A stretch of 64,000 bases of DNA, from assembly GCA_934726055.1 (NCBI GenBank), contig CAKVCZ010000001.1:124001-188000 (forward strand), given 5' to 3'. Of the stretch, positions 59,988-64,000 are shown one piece after another (position 1 is the stretch's first letter; the number at the start of each line of letters is the position of its first letter). The notes under the pieces are model-generated. The model was not told where the DNA came from. It was given only the letters and a program-made list of their open reading frames with translations, and searched no databases. A program made the translations under genes and the position numbers. This DNA is from an uncultured Candidatus Melainabacteria bacterium. Its GTDB lineage: Bacteria > Cyanobacteriota > Vampirovibrionia > Gastranaerophilales > Gastranaerophilaceae.

Positions 59988-60578
59988 ATGAAAAGTTCGA
60001 CATTAAGACGTGCAAACTTGTCAAAAGAAAAAATGCAAGTTTTAGAAGCATTAGCAGGTTACAGACGTCAGGACTATTATCCGACAACATTATCATCTCA
60101 ACAAAATATTCCAACTCAACAAATTAAAGAACGAGAACTTGATGTTTTATGGAATAACTTCAAACAACATACAAAACAAGATAAATCACCAACAGTTTAT
60201 CTTATTACAGGTTTTATTGCAGGCTTGATTGTTATGACAATTATAACAATTGTTCTTCATCTTTCAGTTAATACAATAAGCAATACAACCTCTGATATTG
60301 CAGAGAAAACAGCAAATACGAAAGTAGAAAATACTGAAATAACATTTATACCTGCGGATAAAGACGATATTGCCGGTCCGAATAAATCTGTTGCCACAAC
60401 AAATTCTACCGGTCAAGAAACATATACCGTACAAAACGGAGATACTTTAGAAAACATAATTATCAGATTCTATGGTTCTTATAGCAAAGATAGAGAACAA
60501 GCAATAAAAGAACTTAACCACATGAGCAATCCAAATGCACTTTCTATTGGACAAAAATTAATTATTCCTATTAATTAA
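59988..60578 (+). CDS. LysM-domain membrane protein
   Basis: In this 196-residue protein, the N-terminal about 60 residues are polar and cytoplasmic, then one transmembrane helix (VYLITGFIAGLIVMTIITIVLHL, abbreviated), a linker, and a LysM domain at about 145-196 (YTVQNGDTLENIIIRFYG, ... ALSIGQKLIIP). LysM binds N-acetylglucosamine in peptidoglycan, so the protein is probably an inner-membrane anchor reaching the wall. A GAGAGGAAGG site precedes the ATG. It ends at a short hairpin terminator. Confidence 0.85.
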   Translation: MKSSTLRRANLSKEKMQVLEALAGYRRQDYYPTTLSSQQNIPTQQIKERELDVLWNNFKQHTKQDKSPTVYLITGFIAGLIVMTIITIVLHLSVNTISNTTSDIAEKTANTKVENTEITFIPADKDDIAGPNKSVATTNSTGQETYTVQNGDTLENIIIRFYGSYSKDREQAIKELNHMSNPNALSIGQKLIIPIN

Positions 60579-60602
60579 CAGATAAAAAACAATAAAATAA
60601 TT

Positions 60603-60629
60603 AAAAGACGCTATATAATAGCGTCTTTT
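60603..60629 (+). terminator. Terminator after the LysM gene
   Basis: Stem AAAAGACGCTA/TAGCGTCTTTT (60603-60613 and 60619-60629) with a five-base loop; the T-rich arm acts as the tail. 25 bp beyond the stop. Confidence 0.75.
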
Positions 60630-60645
60630 ATGTTACAAACAAATA

Positions 60646-60674
60646 TTGATAAAACTATGTGTTTTTTATATAAT
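60646..60674 (+). promoter_or_regulatory. Promoter of glyA
   Basis: TTGATA (60646-60651), a 17-bp spacer and a perfect TATAAT (60669-60674), 29 bp before the ATG at 60704, with an AAAAAGGAG site between. Confidence 0.7.
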
Positions 60675-60703
60675 TTTAGTCGGGATAGAAAAAAGGAGAA
60701 ACA

Positions 60704-61942
60704 ATGAACATAGAGAATATAAAACAAGTTGATTCTCAAGTTGCAGAATTAATTGAAAAAGAACTTAAGCGTCAACAAGAAACTATTGAATTAATTGCAA
60801 GTGAAAACTTTACATCACAAGCAGTTATGGAAGCATGCGGAACAGTTTTAACAAATAAGTATGCAGAAGGCAAACCTCATAAAAGATTCTATAACGGATG
60901 CGACAATATAGATGTAATTGAAGAACTTGCACAAAAAAGAGCATGCGAATTATTTGGCATGCCTCATGCAAACGTACAACCGCACAGTGGTGCTCAAGCA
61001 AATATGGCAGTATTTTTATATGCACTAAAACCCGGAGATACAGTTTTGGGCATGGACTTGTCAAATGGGGGACATTTATCACACGGTTCGCCGGTAAACT
61101 TTTCAGGATTATATTTTAATATCGTAAGTTACGGTGTTGATGAAAATGGATTAATAGATTACGACAATGTTGAAAAACTTGCAATAGAAAATAAACCAAA
61201 AATGATTATTGCAGGAGCAAGTAACTATTCAAAAATTATTGATTTCAAAAGATTTAGAGAAATCGCAGATAAGGTTGGAGCATTATTAATGGTTGACATT
61301 GCTCACATTGCCGGACTTATTGCCGGAGGAGTTCATCCATCCCCTGCACCTTATGCTGATTTTGTAACAACAACAACTCATAAAACCTTACGTGGTCCAA
61401 GAGGTGGTATAATCTTATGTAAAGAAGAACACGCTTTAGGCATTGATAAGGCTGTTTTTCCGGGAATTCAAGGCGGGCCTTTAGAACACATTATCGCAGG
61501 TAAAGCTGTTGCTCTTCTTGAAGCTTCACAACCTTCATTCAAACAGTATGCAGAACAAATTGTAAAAAATGCAAAAGCTTTGGCACAAGGATTAATGGAT
61601 GAAGGTCTTGATATTGTTGGTGGAATGACAGAAAATCATTTAATGACACTCGATTTAAGACGTCAAGGGAAAACAGGTAAAGACATGGCAAATGTTCTTG
61701 AACTGGTTGGAATTACTGCAAACAAAAACACTGTACCAAATGATCCTCAAAGTCCGTTTGTTACAAGCGGAATAAGACTTGGTGCTGCTGCGGTTACAAC
61801 CAGAGGCTTCAAAGAAGACGATATGACTGAAGTTGCAAAAATTATTGCAGGTGCAATATACGCATCAGACAATGAAGTTGCACTTGAAAATTTGAAAGAA
61901 CGTTCACTAAAATTATGTCAAAAACACCCATTATATAACTAA
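60704..61942 (+). CDS. glyA: Serine hydroxymethyltransferase
   Basis: This 412-residue PLP enzyme interconverts serine and glycine with tetrahydrofolate as one-carbon carrier. Signatures: ELIASENFTSQAVMEACG, NKYAEGKPHKRFYNGCDNID (abbreviated), VQPHSGAQANMAV, the cofactor lysine in TTTTHKTLRGPRGG, and the C-terminal GITANKNTVPNDPQSPFVTSGIRLG (abbreviated). Length is standard. It has its own promoter and a strong ribosome site. The WecA-like gene follows 13 bp later and is probably co-transcribed. Confidence 0.97.
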   Translation: MNIENIKQVDSQVAELIEKELKRQQETIELIASENFTSQAVMEACGTVLTNKYAEGKPHKRFYNGCDNIDVIEELAQKRACELFGMPHANVQPHSGAQANMAVFLYALKPGDTVLGMDLSNGGHLSHGSPVNFSGLYFNIVSYGVDENGLIDYDNVEKLAIENKPKMIIAGASNYSKIIDFKRFREIADKVGALLMVDIAHIAGLIAGGVHPSPAPYADFVTTTTHKTLRGPRGGIILCKEEHALGIDKAVFPGIQGGPLEHIIAGKAVALLEASQPSFKQYAEQIVKNAKALAQGLMDEGLDIVGGMTENHLMTLDLRRQGKTGKDMANVLELVGITANKNTVPNDPQSPFVTSGIRLGAAAVTTRGFKEDDMTEVAKIIAGAIYASDNEVALENLKERSLKLCQKHPLYN

Positions 61943-61955
61943 AGGAGATATTTAA

Positions 61956-63014
61956 ATGCTTACATTAGGTCAAGCACAAGTACATATTATCGGAGCTATA
62001 ATTTCACTGATTTTAGGTGTTTTTATTGTACCTCTTGTTATCAGTTTTTCTAAAAAAGAAGGATTGGTTGATGTTCCGAATGAAAGAAAAATTCACAAAA
62101 TACCTGTATCAAGATTAGGCGGTGTTGCTATTTGGTCAAGTACAATGCTAACTTTCTTGTTACTGGTTCTATTAAGCTATTATCCTTATGGAAGCTTACT
62201 TTCAGGGATATTACTCGGTGGCTCACTAATGTTTTTACTTGGTTTAATTGATGATGTTTATAATTTAAACGCTAAATTCAAACTTTTTATACAAATTGCA
62301 ATAGTTACTATTGTTTATCTTTTGGGTGTAAAAATTGATACAATAATCAATCCGTTTGGCGGTGTTCTTGAATTAGGATGGCTATCTTATCCAATAACTT
62401 TGTTGTGGATTGTCGGAATTTGTAATGCAGTAAACTTTATTGACGGAGTTGACGGTCTTGCCGGTTCCGTAATTACGGTTAACTCCATTACCTTAGCACT
62501 TGTTGCTGTTTCAATGACTCCTGCAAACTCAATCAGTGCATTAATCGCATTCATTTTAGCAGGTTCTATGCTTGCATTTTTAGCTTACAATTTTAACCCT
62601 GCAAAAATATTTATGGGAGATTCAGGAGCCCTATTTGCAGGTTTCTTGTTAGCATCACTTTCTATAACAGGAGTTATGAAAACTGCAACTCTTGCGATTT
62701 TTCTGCCATTTGTAGTGTTAGCAGTTCCAATTATGGATATAACTTTTTCCAGTTTGAGAAGAATTCTAAAAGGAGTTTCTCCATTCGTTGCAGATGCAGA
62801 ACATATCCATCACAAACTCTTGAAAGCAGGTTTTTCACAAAATAAAACAGTTGCAATACTTACTCTAGTTGCAATTGCAGGAGGTGCAATTGCAACAGCA
62901 CTTGTAGGCTCTATTGGACATTATATTGTATATATGATAATACTTTTGTTAATAATGTTCAGTTTAAGTCTGTTTAGTTTAACCAGAAAAAATAAGAATA
63001 ATGGAAATAATTAA
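61956..63014 (+). CDS. WecA/TagO-type undecaprenyl-phosphate sugar-1-phosphate transferase
   Basis: The 352-residue membrane enzyme has about ten helices and belongs to the MraY/WecA/TagO group. Motifs: KIHKIPVSRLGGVAIW, LGLIDDVYNLNAKFKLF, NAVNFIDGVDGLAGSV, IFMGDSGALFAGFLLA, and DAEHIHHKLLKAGFS. These fit GlcNAc-1-P transfer from UDP-GlcNAc to undecaprenyl phosphate, which starts O-antigen, enterobacterial common antigen or teichoic acid chains. The DAEHIHHKL His-box separates it from MraY. It follows glyA with an AAAGGAGATA site and could start the glycan built by the 7-24 kb locus. Confidence 0.92.
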   Translation: MLTLGQAQVHIIGAIISLILGVFIVPLVISFSKKEGLVDVPNERKIHKIPVSRLGGVAIWSSTMLTFLLLVLLSYYPYGSLLSGILLGGSLMFLLGLIDDVYNLNAKFKLFIQIAIVTIVYLLGVKIDTIINPFGGVLELGWLSYPITLLWIVGICNAVNFIDGVDGLAGSVITVNSITLALVAVSMTPANSISALIAFILAGSMLAFLAYNFNPAKIFMGDSGALFAGFLLASLSITGVMKTATLAIFLPFVVLAVPIMDITFSSLRRILKGVSPFVADAEHIHHKLLKAGFSQNKTVAILTLVAIAGGAIATALVGSIGHYIVYMIILLLIMFSLSLFSLTRKNKNNGNN

Positions 63015-63027
63015 TTCAATTTATAAT

Positions 63028-63066
63028 AAAAAGTCCCGATTTTAATATTTTAATCGGGACTTTTTT
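63028..63066. terminator. Bidirectional terminator after the WecA-like gene
   Basis: Stem AAGTCCCGATT/AATCGGGACTT with a 10-nt AT loop at 63031-63062, with T-runs on both strands (TTTTTT on the plus side). It lies between convergent genes. Confidence 0.9.
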
Positions 63067-63089
63067 ATTGCTTAAAATATATAAATTAA

Positions 63090-64000
63090 CTAAATGAATT
63101 CCATAACATTTGATGTTGGAGCAAAACCGTTTTCAACAATACCTTGAGAGCGTTTTTTACGATATAACATATCGACAAAAGCTTCAAGACGAGTGATGAA
63201 TCCGGCTTCACCTGTATGTTCATCTATTGTTAAATTTAATAACGGCTTATTAAACTGTTTTGATTTTCTTGTAATTCTTTCAATCATCAAAGAATCTGGA
63301 CCACAGCCAAACGCTGTGATTGTAATTAGACCGTCAATTTTGTTATCTTTTAAATAATATCCTGCACATCCTGTCATTTCTGTTTCATTTGCCCAATAAA
63401 CATTTTGACCTAACGATGCAACACCTTCTTGCAACTGTTCATCAGTCAATTGAAAAGCTGTATGAACTTTTACACCCATTTTGTTTAACTTGTCGATAAC
63501 TTTCATAGATGCTCTTTCATCATAAATATTATAACAATGTGAAACAAGTGCAATTGATATAGGATATTCGTTTGTATCTTTTTCAATCAATAATTTACCT
63601 TTTATCGCATTTGTTAGAGCTTTTTCATATGCCATACCTGATTTTAGCATAACTTGAAAATTGTTATACATTCTCCAACCTGCCTTTGAGGCCTTTTTTA
63701 TTAATTCCATATCCATTATTCCAAATGGCTTAACTGTTTCTAAAAGAAATTCGTACAGACCTTGATTTTTAGCAGATTTATCAAGTGTTGGCTCTATCAT
63801 TTGAAATTCTTTTTTTACAACATTTCTGATTAAATCAGGAAGTCCTCTGATTTTAGAACAGTTATAAATTTTGGGAGCGATTGATTGAAAAGATGGAATA
63901 AAAATCTTTTCAACACCTTTGTCAATCAAATTCAAAACCTGACCTACAAATATTTTTACAGGCAAACAAGTTTCCGTAACAACTAACTCTGAACCGCTTG
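63090..64000 (-). CDS. Acyl-CoA dehydratase activase-related protein, C-terminal part (cut by right edge)
   Basis: The reading frame remains open to position 64000, so the N-terminus is missing; the TTG at 63963 is not the true start. Residues just inside the edge read TETCLPVKIFVGQ, the Cys motif (E-x-C-x-P-x-K) of DUF2229-type proteins that partner BadF/HgdC activases. Further on: IFIPSFQSIAPK, ISIALVSHCYNIYDE, ITAFGCGPDSLMIERI and NLTIDEHTGEAGFITRLEAF, where the GCGPD and DEHTGEAG blocks are family hallmarks. Such proteins carry an Fe-S cluster and use ATP to activate radical dehydratases in anaerobes. Cognate dehydratase genes are not visible. Confidence 0.85.
   Translation of the reverse strand, partial: SGSELVVTETCLPVKIFVGQVLNLIDKGVEKIFIPSFQSIAPKIYNCSKIRGLPDLIRNVVKKEFQMIEPTLDKSAKNQGLYEFLLETVKPFGIMDMELIKKASKAGWRMYNNFQVMLKSGMAYEKALTNAIKGKLLIEKDTNEYPISIALVSHCYNIYDERASMKVIDKLNKMGVKVHTAFQLTDEQLQEGVASLGQNVYWANETEMTGCAGYYLKDNKIDGLITITAFGCGPDSLMIERITRKSKQFNKPLLNLTIDEHTGEAGFITRLEAFVDMLYRKKRSQGIVENGFAPTSNVMEFI

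Overview
The window is strongly AT-rich bacterial DNA, packed with genes on both strands; I see no tRNA, rRNA, CRISPR array, prophage or intact insertion sequence. A Kdo transferase (waaA) indicates an LPS outer membrane. SLH-domain and AMIN-like envelope proteins, a cyanobacterial-style aminotransferase, pseudopilins with an AFTLAE leader, an L10 leader and an anaerobe-type NfnA/ETF cluster together suggest a non-photosynthetic, fermentative relative of Cyanobacteria (Vampirovibrionia/Melainabacteria, Gastranaerophilales-like). This placement is inferred from gene content and sequence style, not from a search.

Layout. 1-3.5 kb: the N-terminal part of an RNase E/G gene cut by the left edge, a radical SAM-DUF2344 fusion and a small unknown gene. 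3.6-7.4 kb: an unusual substrate-binding/TolC fusion and a class V aminotransferase. 7.4-24 kb: a surface-glycan locus with waaA, three DUF4422 proteins, glf, a CMP-sugar synthetase, GT2 and GT8 transferases, a DUF616 protein, a sugar epimerase, two methyltransferases, a GT8/ATP-grasp fusion and an IspD/TarI-type cytidylyltransferase. Together these would make activated sugars (UDP-Galf, CMP-sugar, UDP-uronate, possibly a CDP-alditol) and assemble a decorated polysaccharide. 24-28 kb: an NfnA-like flavoprotein, a 59-residue Cys protein, etfBA and purA. 28-34.8 kb: DHH phosphoesterase, era, an AMIN-like membrane protein, a sugar-binding lipoprotein and an HNH-like protein. 34.9-36.1 kb: rplJL with an L10 leader and a terminator-type attenuator. 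36.1-42.4 kb: comF, rseP, a pseudopilin, a MITE-like repeat, an acyltransferase and mutL. 42.6-50 kb: SLH protein, MATE exporter, nif3, gmk, an OPA transporter and a DnaQ-like exonuclease. 50-56.6 kb: trxA, SIMPL protein, GH57 amylase, YjbQ, radA and a BlaI-type repressor. 56.7-64 kb: a second pseudopilin, TPR protein, LysM protein, glyA, a WecA/TagO-type transferase and an activase-related protein cut by the right edge.

The most interesting signals I found are: (1) about ten genes with no Shine-Dalgarno sequence whose -10 hexamer ends only 6-9 nt before the start codon, several with good -35 boxes, which points to widespread leaderless transcription; (2) an NfnA-like subunit without its usual large partner, next to etfBA; (3) a periplasmic binding domain fused to a TolC-type domain; (4) a 180-bp element with perfect 18-bp inverted ends and a related degenerate copy near a second pseudopilin gene; (5) a 28-codon hydrophobic peptide gene with a strong ribosome binding site in an otherwise empty gap.
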